From: Closterium sp. Naga37s-1
Lineage: Eukaryota; Streptophyta; Zygnematophyceae; Desmidiales; Closteriaceae
Length of the DNA stretch: 64,000 bases
Direction of reading: 5' to 3'
Assembly: GCA_947471745.1 (NCBI GenBank)
Contig: CANJKZ010000820.1
Span: 627,501-691,500 of the forward strand
The position numbers were made by a program, and so were the translations under genes. This document shows, in pieces, positions 33,604 to 46,800 of this stretch. The notes beneath the pieces were generated by a model. It was not told the DNA's origin, did no database searches, and worked only from the letters and a program-made list of their open reading frames with translations. Every line of letters starts with the position of its first letter. Positions within the stretch are counted from its first letter, which is position 1.

Positions 33604-36600
33604 TGCAGCAGCAGGCACAGCAGCAGGCGCAACAACAGCAGCCACAGGGACATACAAAGAGAGCAGAAGCAGTCAACGGGGTATATCCTGTCCCACCAGT
33701 GCGGCCCACTCCGGACCTAGCAGCAACCCCTCACAGAACAGCACAGGCGGATGATCATGCAGTGCAGGCAGGCACACACGAAGCCACAGTGGCTGTGAGG
33801 CCGACTGAGAATAGTGTCCGTCCCTTGGAGCAGGCCGTTGGTGCTACTGGCATTAGAGCTTCTGTGGCGCAAGACACGTTGGTGAGCGAGCTTGTGGAGA
33901 GGAAGAAGGCGGGAAGCGCAGTTGCACGTGTGAGGGAGGAGCAGCGAAGCGAGAGTGAACGGAGTGGAGGAAGTGAGGGGAACCAAGGGAGTGAAAGGAA
34001 TGAAAGAAATGAAGGGAGTGAAAGCCAGGGCGCACAGCAGGGCGCACAGGGAGGGTTGGACGGAGGGAGTGCAGGACCTGCTGTCAGCTCAGGGAAAGGC
34101 GAGGGGAAGGCGGCAGCAAGGCAATCAGACACAGCATCACGAGGTGAACAAGAAGAAGCTGGTTCCGGTTCACGCGCTGCCAAGGGAGCATCGAGAGGTG
34201 CAAGGAACAGCAGCAGCAGCACTAGCAGCAGCAGCAGCAACGCATCATCCAACGTACAATGGAGAAGGACGCAGACGGGCTCACGAGGGGCTGTTGCTGG
34301 TAACAGCTCTAGTGTCGGCACCATCGTTGCTAGCACCCCTGTCATTAGCAACAGCAGCGCGGTTAGCAACAGTGGTTTGAATGCAGCTGCAGAAGCAGAG
34401 CCGGCACAGCAGGTTTCAGGCGGGATTGATGCTTCCTTGGTTGCTGGTGCCCTTCGGAGACAGATCTCAGATCAAAGCAGTGTGGGGAATCAAAGTGTGG
34501 GGAATCAGAGTGGGGGGTACCACAGCCGCAGCAACAGCATTCACAGCACTGGATCATCCAGCTCAGTGGAACCACCCCTGAACCAGGATGCAAGCACATT
34601 GGACAGCAGAGGCACTGCGAGTCCCCACGCTTCTATCAGCCAATCACCTGTAACAGCTGTAGGAGGAGCTGCAGTGGCAGGGGCAGGGGCAGCGGGTGCT
34701 GCAGGGCACACAGGTGTCCCTTCTCGGAGTTTTTCTGATAGGGTTCCGGACAGAAACAAGAGCTGGCATGACACACAACATGAAACAAGACACGGACCTC
34801 GACATGGAACGCAGCGTGAAACGCGGGCTGACAGCCCCTCTGTTTCCCCTGCAGTCAGACCAGAGACCATTGCTGTGCCCCACGTTCCGGTTCCTCTTCC
34901 TATCCCTGTTCCTGTTCTCGTCCCTCGCACAGCCTCCTCCTCCCCAGTCATGTCCAGCACCAGTTCCCCCACGCCCGACACCATTCTCACCACCCTAGAC
35001 GCCCGTTCCCAACCCGTTCAACCCACTGCCGCCCCTGCTCCGCTCGGCCCTCCTCTAGGCCCTCCAGCTAACTCCTCCTCTGGCCCTTCACCTCTCCCGC
35101 ATGTCAGCCCGTTCCCCTTCCCCCCAGGGCTCCTCATCATGGCTTCTACCCCTAACGGCCCCTGCCTTGTTCCGCTCTCCGCCTTCCCAGGGGCGTTGCA
35201 CCCGCGGCTGCTACAGATGCCTGTGCAGCAGCTGCAGGCGTTTGGATCTCAGCCGTCGGATGAAAGCTTCTCCCAGCAGCTACAGCAGCAGCTGCAGCAG
35301 CAGATGCAGATGCAGCTGCAGATACAGCAGCAGCTACAGCCGAGACGAGATGGGGAGGCCAAGGCATCTGGTCCAGGTTCAGGCAGCAACCTGCCACACA
35401 TCATGCCAGGATCCCAAACCAGGCTCCCTGTTTCAAACTCGGAAGGTTCCGCGGCTCTTCCTCCAGTCCCACAGCTCTTTCCATACATGGCGCTTCCCAT
35501 GCCCCTGCCGGCAGCAGCAGGCTTTTCGCAAGCGCCTGGGCTCGTGCCTGTGCGACCGGGAGGGGCCGAAGGGGAAGGGTCGTACAGGGGAGCATTTGGT
35601 GTGGGTGACAGTGCTGCTAACGCGGATGGCCTTGGGGTTTCAGACGCAGCAGCAGGTGCCCCCGCTGCTGCTGTTGCTGTTGGTAGCAGCGCTAGTGGTG
35701 GTGATGGTGGTAGGGGAGACTCAGGTGCTGCGGTTGCTGCTGTGCCACCTCCTATGTTGTGGCAAAGGATGGACCAGCTGCAGCAGGCGCCAGGCTCGAA
35801 GCTGCAGGAGTCAAGGCAAGCGTTGGGAGAGCTGATTGGATCAGCAGCAGGAGCAGCAGAGGGAGTTCAGGTCCCCTTACCCGAGGGCGTCAAGTCAGTC
35901 ACACCGCCTCCAGGACACGTCCCCTTCATTCCCCTCATCCGCCCTGCCTCTGGCGCCCCTCCCTTCGCCCAGATTCCAGGCATGGCGCCGTTTCTCCCGC
36001 AAATCCCCATCAGGGCGCTCCACCTCGCTCCCCCGTGGATGTTCCCCCCGCATGCCCATGCGCCCATGCAAGCCCAGGGCGCTGGCGTGGCAGCAGGTGA
36101 TTGGTCGGATGGACTGGCCAGGGCGGGTTCGCCTATGGCTGGTAACGCTCTGGGTCTGTCTGGGTCTGCAGCGGTGGGGAAGAATGCGGAAGGGGATGGG
36201 AGGGAGGAGGTGGAGAAAACAGGACCAGGGCTCGTGGCAGGACTGGGGGCAGGACTTGGGGCAGGTCCTGGGACAGGTCCTAGGGCAGCAGCAGGGGCGC
36301 CCGTGGTGTTTGTGGGAGAGGGGAAGGCAGGTGTTGGCACTAGCAGCAGCAGTGGTGGCGATGCTAGTGGGTGGAGTGGTGGTGGGATTGCCGGGCCACA
36401 GCTGACCCCGTTGACCCCGTTGACCCCGTTGACCTCCACTGGTTCGCCTTTGGTGGGTTCGTTAGCCATGCCATTGGGCAGGGAATCTCCAGGGCAGTCA
36501 CCTGCCCTGAATAGACCCTCCCCAGGCGTACCTGCCCCAAGTAGACCCTCCCCAGGTGCACCCACCCCTCTGCTCCACCCGACGTCTGCCATCCCGTCAC

Positions 36601-37433
36601 CCACGTTTGGCCCATCCAAACCAAGCACCGATCCCACAAAGCAGCAGCCATATGTCCCATCCACTTTCCCCACTGGGGTTCCAGGGTCCTCAGGGGTTCC
36701 AGGGGTTCAAGGGGGAGGTCCTGGTGCTAACCCAGGGGGCGTATTCCCCCTCCACCCCTTCTCCCGCCCGTTAGGCCCCCAAGCTGTCCTGCTGTCTCAT
36801 CTAGGCGGTCCGCCTGGTGTCTTTCCCTCGTACGTCCTTGCTAATACTCCCGTCACGCAAGCAGGTGCACCTGGCGCACAGGGCGTAGGTGTCCCTGGTG
36901 CAACCCCAAGCGTTCCAACCACAGCAAGTGGCGCTGCTGCTGCTCCTGCCACTGGGATGCCTAGTGCTGCTGCGGCTGCTGCTGCTGCTCCTGCTGTCAC
37001 TGCTCCCTCGCTCTCCGTGCTGGCTAATCCTGTGCCAGGGCAGGCTGCAGGAGGCAGTGAGGGAAGCAAGGCGGTGCAGGTGCTGCCCAACCCGCAGCTG
37101 CTGCAGCCAAGCACGTTCCCTCCTGGTGTGATACCAGGTGGAATCTCAGGTGGGCTCTCAGGTGGGCCATACTCCTTCATGCTCATGTATGCCCCCCAAG
37201 CTGGCATGCTCCCGGGCGGCAGTGTGCCAGGTGTAGGGGCGGCAGGGGCAGGCAGTGGAGGAGGAGGGTTGGGAGTAGCGGGGGTGGGAGGAGGGGCTGA
37301 AGGAGGAGAGGGAGGGACGGGAAGAGTAGCTGGTGGTGAGGGAGGAGGGCTAGGAGGGAAGGAGGAGGGGATGCTGAGCACGGGTGAAGTGAGTGTGGAG
37401 AGCAGAGAGGGGTGCGAGGCAGGTGGTCCTGCC

Positions 37434-37492
<59 letters not shown>

Positions 37493-39992
37493 CCCTGCTG
37501 CTGTTACTCCCGCCACTGCAACAGCTGCTGCCGCTGTGGCTGCCGCTGGTGCTGGTGGTGGTGTGAAGGCAGGTGGGTTGGACAAGAGCAAGATCCTGCA
37601 GGCTCTGGCGGATGGCAGCGGTGGTGGGGAGTTCCGCATGCTCCGGGTGGCCAGTGCTGGCAGCATCGATACCTCCAAGCGAGCACCAGGCAGCAGCACC
37701 AGCACCACCGGCACCAGCACCACTGGCAGTGGCACCACTGGTACCAGCAGCATTGCTACCAGCAGCACCGGCACCAGCGGCATTGCCACCAGCAGCAGTT
37801 TTGGGACAGCCGCGACGGGCTTTGCGGGGCTTCCTAGAAGCAAACTGGCAGGCTCGCAGGGCGCCTCCGTTGGCCCAAACCTGACTTTTCCTCCCGAACC
37901 CACAGGGATCGTGCGGTCAGAATCAGCCCAAGAAGCAGTGAGGCTTGCACCTGCTGTGCCCCCGTCTTCCAGTGTATCGGCCTCTGCTGTTTCTCCTTCT
38001 GTCGTTGAAACATCAGCATCAGCAGCTGGTGCCTGTGATACAGCTGCTCCCAGTCCTCTCTCCTCGTCCCCTTCCTCCTCCTCCTCGTTGCCTTCCTTGT
38101 CCTCTTCCTCAGTGCGTGCACGGTCCAATTCCGTGGCCACAAGAGACCCATCGTCTTCCTCTGCCAGTGCTCCACGCGTGGTGCGAGGCAGGGGCGGCAG
38201 CGGCGGGGGGAGTGAGGGCGTGTTAGCAGAGCCTCGCAGGGGGGCCAGTGGAGTGGGGGGCGAAGGTGGGGTAGCAGAGCCACGGGCTGATGCTGCTGGG
38301 GAGTCTGCGTCTTGGGGCAGTGGGGAAGGTTCTCAATGGGGCCATGGCACCACTGCCGGTGCAGTGAGAGGGGAGGCGCGGCATTCAGGTGGAGGGAAGC
38401 AGCAGCGAGGGGGCACAAGAGGGGAGGATGGCCGAGGTGAGGGGAGTGGAAGGGGAGAGGTCAGCGGAAGAGGGGAAGGGAGTGGGAGAGAAGGGGGTGG
38501 AAGGGAAGGCAGTGGAAGAGGAGGGGAGAGAGTCGGGCATCGTAGGGGAGAGGCTCAGGATATGGGAGAACAGGCAGAACAGCCTTCCTCAAAACTCCAA
38601 CAACAGCAGCAGCCAGCAGCACTCAAGGGAGCACTAGGGGTGCCCCAACAGCAGCAGGGTCAGGTTTTGGCAAAGCCGAAGCAGAGTCTTGGGTTGAAGC
38701 CCTCTGGTTCCACAACTAGTAGAAAGGCTGGTGCAGCCACTGCAGCCAGTGCGGCTCCTGCTCCTGCCACTCCCACTGCTGCTGCTTCTGCTCCTGTTCC
38801 TGTTGCTTCTGGTGGTGGTGGTTTTGATGGTGGTGCTCCGAATGCAGTTACTTCCATCCAGAACGCATTTTCCAACAGCATCTCTCCTGTCACTCCATTT
38901 AGCGCACCTCCCATGGCACAGCAGGGCGCCGAGCCTGTAGAGCTGGACCGGCGAGTGCCCGAACCAGATGACGAGCCTCTAGCTTCGGCGGAAACGGTGA
39001 CCATCAGTTGGAGGTCGTCCTTACGGCCGGGGGAAGAAAGGCAGGCGGCAGGGAAAAGGGCACCAAGAGCTTCCCAGCAGCAGATACAGGCCACGGGGTG
39101 GGGAGAACTGGAGGCGGCTGGTGAGGGTGGGGGTAGTGCGCTTGTGAGCAGTGCGGCACAGAGGGAGGAAGGAGGGTTCCCTGAGGCAGGACGCAGCAAC
39201 AGCCCGTACTCCTTACAGCAGCAGCAACCTCAGCAGCCTATGCTGTCGCAGCAGCAACAACCCAGAACTCCTCGCAGCAACAGCCCCGCAGCTGCAGCTA
39301 CAACTACAGCTGCTGCAGCATCAGCTACCACAGCATCAGCTTCAGGAGTGTCAGCAGCAGCAGGAGGGGAGGTGGCATCTAGGGAAGGCACAGCTCGTGA
39401 GGGTCCACAGCGAGTGCGCAGCCTGGGAGGGGCGTCCCGGTCAGAAGACAGGTTCTACAGCGCTCACCGAGGAGGACTTGGTAACCGCAAGGGCCTGGGC
39501 TTGACAGGAACTGCAGCTGCTGGTGCTGCTGGTGGTACTGCTGCTGGTTCTGCTGCTGCTGGTTCTGCTTCTGGTGGTTCTAGTGGTGGCAGTGATGGGG
39601 GCTCAGATGGGCTGGGGAGTTCTGGAGGGTCCATGGCACCTGGCGCACCAACAGCAGGGCCAGGAGTTTCTTCAGGTAGCTCAGGTGCCTCTGGTGTCTC
39701 AGGGCCTAAGAGTAGTTCCAGTGGAGGTAGCTCAGTGGTGAGTGCCAGGGAGAGAGGAGGGTTCAGCAGTACTGGGGGGAAGGCGGAGAGCAGGAGCAGC
39801 GCTGGCAAGGGTGCTGCAGGCTCAGCTTTGTCGCCTGCAGCGTCGGCGGTGCCACCGTCTCTGCGGTCGATGTCGCCTCGGGCGGGTGGGAAGGGGAGTG
39901 CGGGCGTAGGGGCGGGTCGGAGTGGGCAGAGTGGGAGCGGAAGTGGCTCCCCGGTGTTGAACTCTCCCAAAGCAGGGAAAAGAATAAGGTGA
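30887..39992 (+). CDS. Cid1/PAP-like nucleotidyltransferase with giant low-complexity tail
   Basis: Seven exons join in phase: 30887-31132, 31227-31415, 31559-31651, 31764-31946, 32085-32187, 32354-32527, 32731-39992, giving about 2749 residues. Residues 82-105 hold the nucleotidyltransferase signature FGSVPLKTYLPDGDIDLTAF with both metal-binding Asp. The third Asp is in NIVVDISFNQLGG (about 160). IFKRSIILVKAWCYYESRIL and HGLISTYGLETLVLYIFHVF form the PAP/OAS1 substrate-binding part. GRSVSKANFFRIRSALAYG closes the conserved core near 345. It matches the plant family of PAP/OAS1 substrate-binding proteins (At3g51620 type), whose reaction is not well defined; nucleotide addition to RNA is inferred. 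The last exon is 7.26 kb without a stop and adds some 2,350 residues of Gln, Ala, Ser, Gly and Pro repeats. Usual plant members are far shorter. Introns are clean. Confidence 0.83.
33418..33650 (+). repeat. Coding CAG/CAA tract (poly-Gln with His)
   Basis: Mixed CAG and CAA codons encode long Gln runs broken by His, Ser and Ala within the nucleotidyltransferase tail. CAA interruptions make the tract less prone to slippage than pure CAG. Confidence 0.9.
37430..37495 (+). repeat. Coding (GCT)n tract (poly-Ala)
   Basis: About 20 consecutive GCT codons encode poly-Ala in the nucleotidyltransferase tail. The opposite strand reads as poly-Ala/Ser or poly-Gln in other frames, which explains the large shadow frame there. 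Confidence 0.9.
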
Positions 39993-40838
39993 TCCCTTCA
40001 GCATTCCACTCCACTCCATGCCTCTCCACTCCAACGCACCCGATTCTCTCCACTCCTCTCCACTCCATTCCACTTCACTCCACCCCACTCCACTCCACTC
40101 CACTCCACCCCTCTCCACTCCTCTCCATACTTTACTCAAGTCCACAGCATGTCATTTCAAAGCTATGGTCTGCAATACATACCTTGTCCATGCGTCCCAA
40201 GTATTGTGCAAATTCTCTCCAAACCCACACCAACACCGATCTTGAGCACCATTTTTTGTCTGCATCGTTCTGCTGCGCGTTCACGTCTTGCATGCTGCAG
40301 AGGGGAAGACGCTCTATATGAACTCAAGGACGAGGATTTCCCCCCATTACACACTCCCAAGTGATTGCAAGGAACTTCCTCCCTAACATTATATTATATT
40401 GGGTGAATCAGGAGTTACAGGCGCTTGGCTTCTCTAGACTGGTGCATAATTACCACGTTGCGTAGGAAAGGGAGTATCTGATTTCCTCTTTTCATTGTTG
40501 TCTGGTAGGTTTTTTTTCTCTCTTAGCTAGTGATAGGTACATGTTGCGTAATTAACATGCTAGATTGACAATCAAGTTGTCTCATCCTTGGCCATAATAC
40601 TTGTAGCCCGCCTGTCTCCTTTGTCGGGTACAAATTTGCATTACGGCTCGAGGAAGACTCCGCGAGATTCGAGCAAAGTTGATTTCCAGGTGCTGCCTCT
40701 AGATTCTTTCCACATTGCACTCTCGTGGGTGCGAAAGCTCGTCGGCGACGCTCGAAACCTACTGCTCTCCTCGGTATTGCCGAGCTGGTCTACTTCGCGG
40801 TGCTCGTTTCCGTGTCGCTAGCATTTCCTCGCGGACGC
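39993..40838. other. Intergenic between nucleotidyltransferase and recN genes
   Basis: A CCACTCCACT-type repeat lies at about 40004-40130, directly after the stop. The remainder shows no conserved frame. Confidence 0.5.
40004..40130 (+). repeat. (CTCCA)n pentamer array
   Basis: Imperfect tandem CTCCA/TCCAC units lie in the presumed 3' untranslated region of the nucleotidyltransferase gene. Confidence 0.85.
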
Positions 40839-43800
40839 ATGTTACCGTTCGCCTCTCCAATCGCCAATGCGCGCTTTTCCGAGCCCGTCGTAGTGTTACC
40901 TTCTAGTACCAAATGCGGAACGAGAATACGCGTTACTAGCGATTCCGCCATGGAATGCGTTTCTTTAAGACGCGTCTCAGGACGCGCTATAACAGGTTGC
41001 GTTTGTAGCAGACCCGGCGGAACCAGGACCGTTAGTCCCTGGCCTCGCTCGCAGAGCCTCTCCGTTTCGCGGCCACGTGTCAGATCCGCCGCTTTTGGCG
41101 GCTGTTATTTATCCAACCAGGCTTTTCCGCGGTCAGGTTTTGCTACTGTCACGAGAGGTGCTGCTGCCGGTTGTAATAGTATCGATAGGAGGAGGAGCAG
41201 AGGATTTGGAGCTCCCGCTATAAGATTGGCTGGAAGAATCTCTACAGGAAGAAACGGATTCGGTGGCAGTAGCTCGTGTAGGAGTATTGGCACTAACAGC
41301 ATCAGCATTCACAGCCGTAATTACGTCGGGAGCAGCATTAACAGCAGCAACAGCAGCAACAGCAGTGGCAGCAGCAACAGTAGCATCAGCAGCAACGGGA
41401 TTTTGAGCAGAAACGGAAACGGACATGAAAACAGTAGCGAGTATAGTAGCAGCAGGAGTGGTTTTGGTAACAGAAGAAGCGGCTATAACAGGAGCGGCGG
41501 GAGCAGCAGTAGCAGCAGGAGCAGCAGGAGCAGCGGGAGGGGCGGAAGGGGCGGGACGCAATGGGAGGATAATTTCTGGGAGGAAATAGAGGCAGTGGGG
41601 CGGGAGAGGGATTCCGGGGAGGTGTGGGCGGAGATTGTGGCGCAGCTAGGGGGAACGGGGGAAGGGGAGGCGGAGGCGGAGGCGGTGGTGGAGGGGGAAA
41701 GGGAGGGGACAGGCGAGGCGGAGTGGGAGAGGCGGGGGAAAGATTCGAGGGGAAAGAGGGAGGATGGGGTGAAATGGTGGGAGGGGAAGGTGGGGGGGAG
41801 AGTGCAGCCGGAGGCAGTGTTGGAGGAGCTACATATTAGGTGTGTGGTGCGGTAGTGAGTGGCTGAGTAGAGTGTGAGTGAGTTGGGTGTGATTGGGTGT
41901 GAGTGAGTGGCAGGGTGAGTGTTGGTCTTATTCGCTACTTTGAGTTGGCGTTAAATCAACATTTGCTAGTTAGCCACCTGATAGCCGGTTAGGATGGTGG
42001 TTGGGATGGTGGTTGGGATGGTCGTGGGATGGTCATAGCTTTCCCTTCCTTCCTTGCACTCTCTTCTCCCTGTCGCCACTCACTCACTCACTCAATCACT
42101 CTCTCCTTGCCCCAGGGACTTCGCGCTGGTGGAGCGCCAGGTGCTGCATTTCTCGCCTGCTTTCAACGTCATCACAGGCGACAGCGGGTCCGGCAAGTCA
42201 ATCATCGTGCAGGCAATAGGGCAGGTGAGGCTATAGGGAGAATCTAGCCGTGTTGGAGAATTTTTAAAGGGCTTTTCCATAGGGTCAGCAGCATCAGAAG
42301 GCTCTGTGCTACCCCCAGCCCTCTCCTCCCCCCCTCATCCTTTCCACTCAAACTTTCCCTTTCCATTCTTTTCCCCTCTTTTCCTGCCCTCCTTTCTCAA
42401 ATCAAGGTATTGGGAGCAGCAGCATCTGAGGACTCTGTACGACCACCGGCCCTCTCCTCCTCTCTCTCCGCACATCTCTCCCTCTCCCCCTCCGCCTCTC
42501 ACTCCCTCCTGCAATTCCTCAGGCAGGAAGGTAGGCTAGATGTGGTGAAGGCCGTTACTGGGGGAGGTGGTTTAGCTGATGGTGCAGGTGATAAAAACGG
42601 AAAGCAGGAGGAGCGTGGTTCAGGAATGAGCAGTGCTGGTCGTGTGAGAATGAAGGTGATTCTAGAAAGGGAGATTTTCCGCTCTGTTGCTGCTGATGGT
42701 GATGCTTATAGCGAGTCTGAGGCTGATGGCAGCAGCAACAGAGGAGGAAGCAGCAGCAAGAGCGGAGGCAAGAGCGGGAGCAAGGGCAGGAGCTCGAGCG
42801 GAAGCAAGGGCAGGAGCAGCAAGGCGCGGAGTGTGTGCCGGGTGAATGGAGTGGTGGTGCCTCTGAAGGTTCTGCGTGCCGTGGGTGCAGCCCTGGTGGA
42901 CCTGAACGGGCAAAACGCGCAGGGGGCTCTTAGAAGCGAAGGCGCTCAGCTGATGCTGCTGGATAGATTTGCAGCGCGGTGGGGGGATGGGGAAGGGATG
43001 GAGAAGGGTGGAGGGAAGGGTGTGGGGAAGGAGAGAGAGGGGGAGGGAAGGACGAGGGAGGAGGAAGAGGAGGGGAGAAGGGAGGGAGAGGAGGAAGAGG
43101 AGGGAGATGAGGAGGGTGAGGAGGAGAGGGTGGAGGTGGGAGTGTTGTTGGCGAGGGCGCAACAGGTGTGGGAGGAACAGAAGAAGCTTCAGGAGGCAGG
43201 GGGGGAGCAGGCGCTGATGGTGCTGCAGGAACTGGTGAGACGGGGTAGGAAGTGGTGAGACGAGGTAGGAAGTGGTGAGACGAGGTAGGAAGTTGTGAGA
43301 CGGGGTAGGAAGTGGTGAGACGAGGTAGGAAGTTGTGAGACGGGGTAGGAAGTGGTGAGAGCAGGTGGGAACTGGTGAGAGGAGATAGGAAATGGTGCGA
43401 GGAGGTGGGAAGTGGTGAGAGGAGGAGAAGGCACAGAAGATCAGGGAAGACAGCTTAGCAGATGAGGGAAAATGGCGCGTTGGTGCTCCGTATGCCCGTT
43501 GCACGCTGCCTCACTTCGTCTCGAATTATTGCTCATTGAAAGTATGCCCTTTCCCTGGCCCATATTTTCTCCTTCATTGCCCTTCAGGTGGACGATGTGG
43601 AAAGGTTAGGCCTGAAAGAAGGCGAGGTGGAGGCGATTAGGGAGGAGATCAAGGAGCACGAGCGGGCAGGCAGGGCAGCTGAGAGCTGTAGTCGCGCCCA
43701 CGGGATGCTGGAGGGGACTGGAGCGTTAGGCGTGCTGCATGGGTTGAGTAAGGCTGTGGAGGAGTTGAGAGAGGTGGAGGAGGAGGAGCAGGAGCAGGAA

Positions 43801-46800
43801 GAGCAGGAGGGGGAGGAGGATGAGGGGATTGGGAGGAAAGGGAAGAGGGGAGGGAGGGGTGGTGCAGGGGGGTATGTGCAGAGGGGGAGGTTGGAGGATG
43901 TTTCAGCTGCTTTGGAGCTCCTGGGGGAAGCTAAGATGCTGGTGAACAGAGCGGTGAGTGGTGGTAACAGAGCGGTGAGTGGTGTGAACAGAGCGGTGAG
44001 TGGTGGTAACAGAGCGGTGAGTGGTGGTAACAGAGCGGTGAGTGTTGAGAACAGAGCGGTGAGTGCTGAGAACAGAGCGGTGAGTGTTGAGAACAGAGCG
44101 GAGTGGCGAGAACAGAGCGGTGAGTCATGAGGACAGAGCGGTGAGAGCTGAAGACAGAGCGGTAGTCCGTCCGTTCTTACCAGTTTCTTCCCTTCAATCT
44201 TCTTGCCGCAGATTTCTTACCATGATTTATTTCATTCCACTTGGACGGCTTTTTTTCTATCTGTGCTGTGACGTGCATCCCCTTGCACTCCACTGCATTG
44301 CACCCCACCCCATGGCACCGCATCACACCTCACCACACCATTCCACACCGCACTGCACCACACCAGAAGGACCACGTGGAGTGCTACTTGGACGACCTGC
44401 GGTTCTCACGGGAACGCATGGACCGGCTCAAAAAGCGGTTGAGAGAGGTGATGAGCGGTGCAGAGCGGTGCAGAGCGGTATGGTAGTGCCAATTCTGGGA
44501 ATGGGAAAGATCAGAGGGTATGAGCACAATTGGATGAGACTTCGATCCAATATCCTCTTGGTAGAGGAGGGTGTGTGGCATAACAGGTGTCTCGTGCAAT
44601 CTGCGCTTCTTCTTGACGTGTAACAATCTTCTAATTGTCTCTCGCTGGCACTGCCCTTTGTTCTTGCTGGCACTGCCCTTTGTTCTCGCTGGCACTGCCC
44701 TTTGTTCTTGCTGGCACTGCCCTTTGTTCTTGCTGGCACTGCTCTTTGTTCTTGCTGGCACTGCCCTTTGTTCTGACACACTTGTCCGACTCCTCTCTCC
44801 TCTCTGCTCTCTGCTCTCTCCTCTCTGCTCCCTACCCTCTGGTGTGCCCGTTGCTCTCTTCTCCCTGCTCTGTGCTGCTTCCACCAAAACTGCACCGCAC
44901 CGCACTGCACCGCACCAATGCTGCATCGTGGCTGGCAGATAGAAATTGTTCGCAAGCGCCACGCCATTCGATCAGCAGCAGAGCTCTGGTCGGCGGCCCA
45001 GACGGCGGCAGATCAGATCGCCACCTCAGGTGCGACGATGACGATGGTCATGCTGATGCTCATGCTCATGCTCATGCTCATGCTCATGCTCATGCTCATG
45101 CTCATGCTGTTGCTTATGCTTATGCTGATGCTGATGCTGATGCTGATGCTTATGCTGATGGTGATCCTGATGCTGATGCTGATGCTGATGCTGATGCTGA
45201 TGCTGATCCTGATGCTCATGCTCATGCTCATGCTCATGCTCATGCTCATGCTCATGCTGTTGCTTATGCTTATGCTGATGCTGATGGTGATGCTGATGCT
45301 TATGCTGATGGTGATGCTGATGCTGATGCTGATGCTGATGCTGATGCTGATGCTGATCCTGATGCTCATGCTCATGCTCATGCTCATGCTCATGCTCATG
45401 CTCATGCTCATGCTCATGCTCATGCTGATCCTGATGCTGATGCTGATGCTGATGCTGATGCTGATGCTTATGATGCTGATGCTGATGCTGATGCTGATGT
45501 TTATGATGCTGATGCTGATGCTGATGCTGGAAATGGTTTAGTCAGGTGCGATGCTGCTGGTGGCCAACCGCCCAGACAGCGGAAGATCAGATGGTGGTGG
45601 TGGTGATGGTGGTGATGCTGATGGTGGTGATGCTGATGGTGGTGATGCTGATGGTGGTGATGCTGATGGTGGTGATGCTGATGGTGGTGATGCTGATGGT
45701 GGTAATGCTGATGGTGGTGATGCTGATGGTGGTGATGCTGATGGTGGTGATGCTGATGGTGGTGATGCTGATGGTGGTATTGCTGATGGTGGTGATGCTG
45801 ATGGTGGTAATGCTGATGGTGGTAAAGCTGATGGTGGTGATGCGGATGGTGGTGATGCGGATGGTGGTGAAGCTGATGGTGGTGATGCTGATGGTGGTGA
45901 AGCTGATGGTGGTGATGCTGATGCTGGTGATGCTGATGCTGGTGATGCTGATGCTGGTGATGCTGATGGTGTTGATGTTGGTTTTGCTGTGTGATGGTGA
46001 TGGCAGTGGCTGTTCTCTGTGTGCTGATTAGGTTTCGTTTGTGCCTCATGCTCGATACCTCATACCCCATTCCCTGTCTGTAACATGCCCCATTCCCCGT
46101 AACATGCCCCATTCCCCGTAACATGCCCCATTCCCCGTAACATGCCCCATTCCCCGTAACATGCCCCATTCCCATGTCCCATGCGTCAATCCCCATTTGA
46201 TGACTCATGACCCATGTTCCATGACCCATGGTCCATGACCCATGTTCCATGACCCATGTTCCATGACCCATGTTCCATGACCCATGTTCCATGCCCCATG
46301 TTCCATGCCCCATGTTCCATGCCCCATGTTCCATGCCCCATGTTCCATGCCCCATGTTCCATGCCCCATGTTCCATGCCCCATGTTCCATGCCCCATGTT
46401 CCATGCCCCATGTTCCATGCCCCATGTTCCATGCCCCATGTTCCATGCCCCATGTTCCATGCCCCATGTTCCATGCCCCATGTTCCATGCCCCATTTCTC
46501 CTTTCTTCCTCATCGCTTGAAAACACACCTTCGCCCACTCACTCCAAACTAAACCGCCCCCTTCATCCCCTTTTCCTGAACCCCCTTCCCCGTGTGCCCT
46601 CGTCCTCATCCCCCCTGCCCTCGGCCTCATCCCCCCTGCCTCTCCCCCCCAATTTTCCTACCTCCTGCCCTTGCAAAATCACAACAGGGAGTGTGGAGAA
46701 GAGGCGAAGGGAGCTACAAGACGAAATGAGCCACCTCGCTGCGGAGATCGGGCGGCTCTTTTTGGCAGCTAGCAGGAGGAGGCGGGTGGCAGCAGAGGAC

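Noticed and set aside
36797..38140. 447-codon minus-strand frame
   Set aside because: Antisense of the GC-rich, low-complexity nucleotidyltransferase exon; Pro/Ala/Leu text with no family resemblance.
41000..41001. Prokaryotic operon or mobile defence system
   Set aside because: All genes have phased introns and plant-type products; recN here is an organellar-type nuclear gene.
45501..46538. Long minus-strand frame rich in His, Gln, Gly and Trp
   Set aside because: It is the translation of intronic satellites that happen to lack stops; there is no domain and it spans recN exon 6-7 intron sequence.
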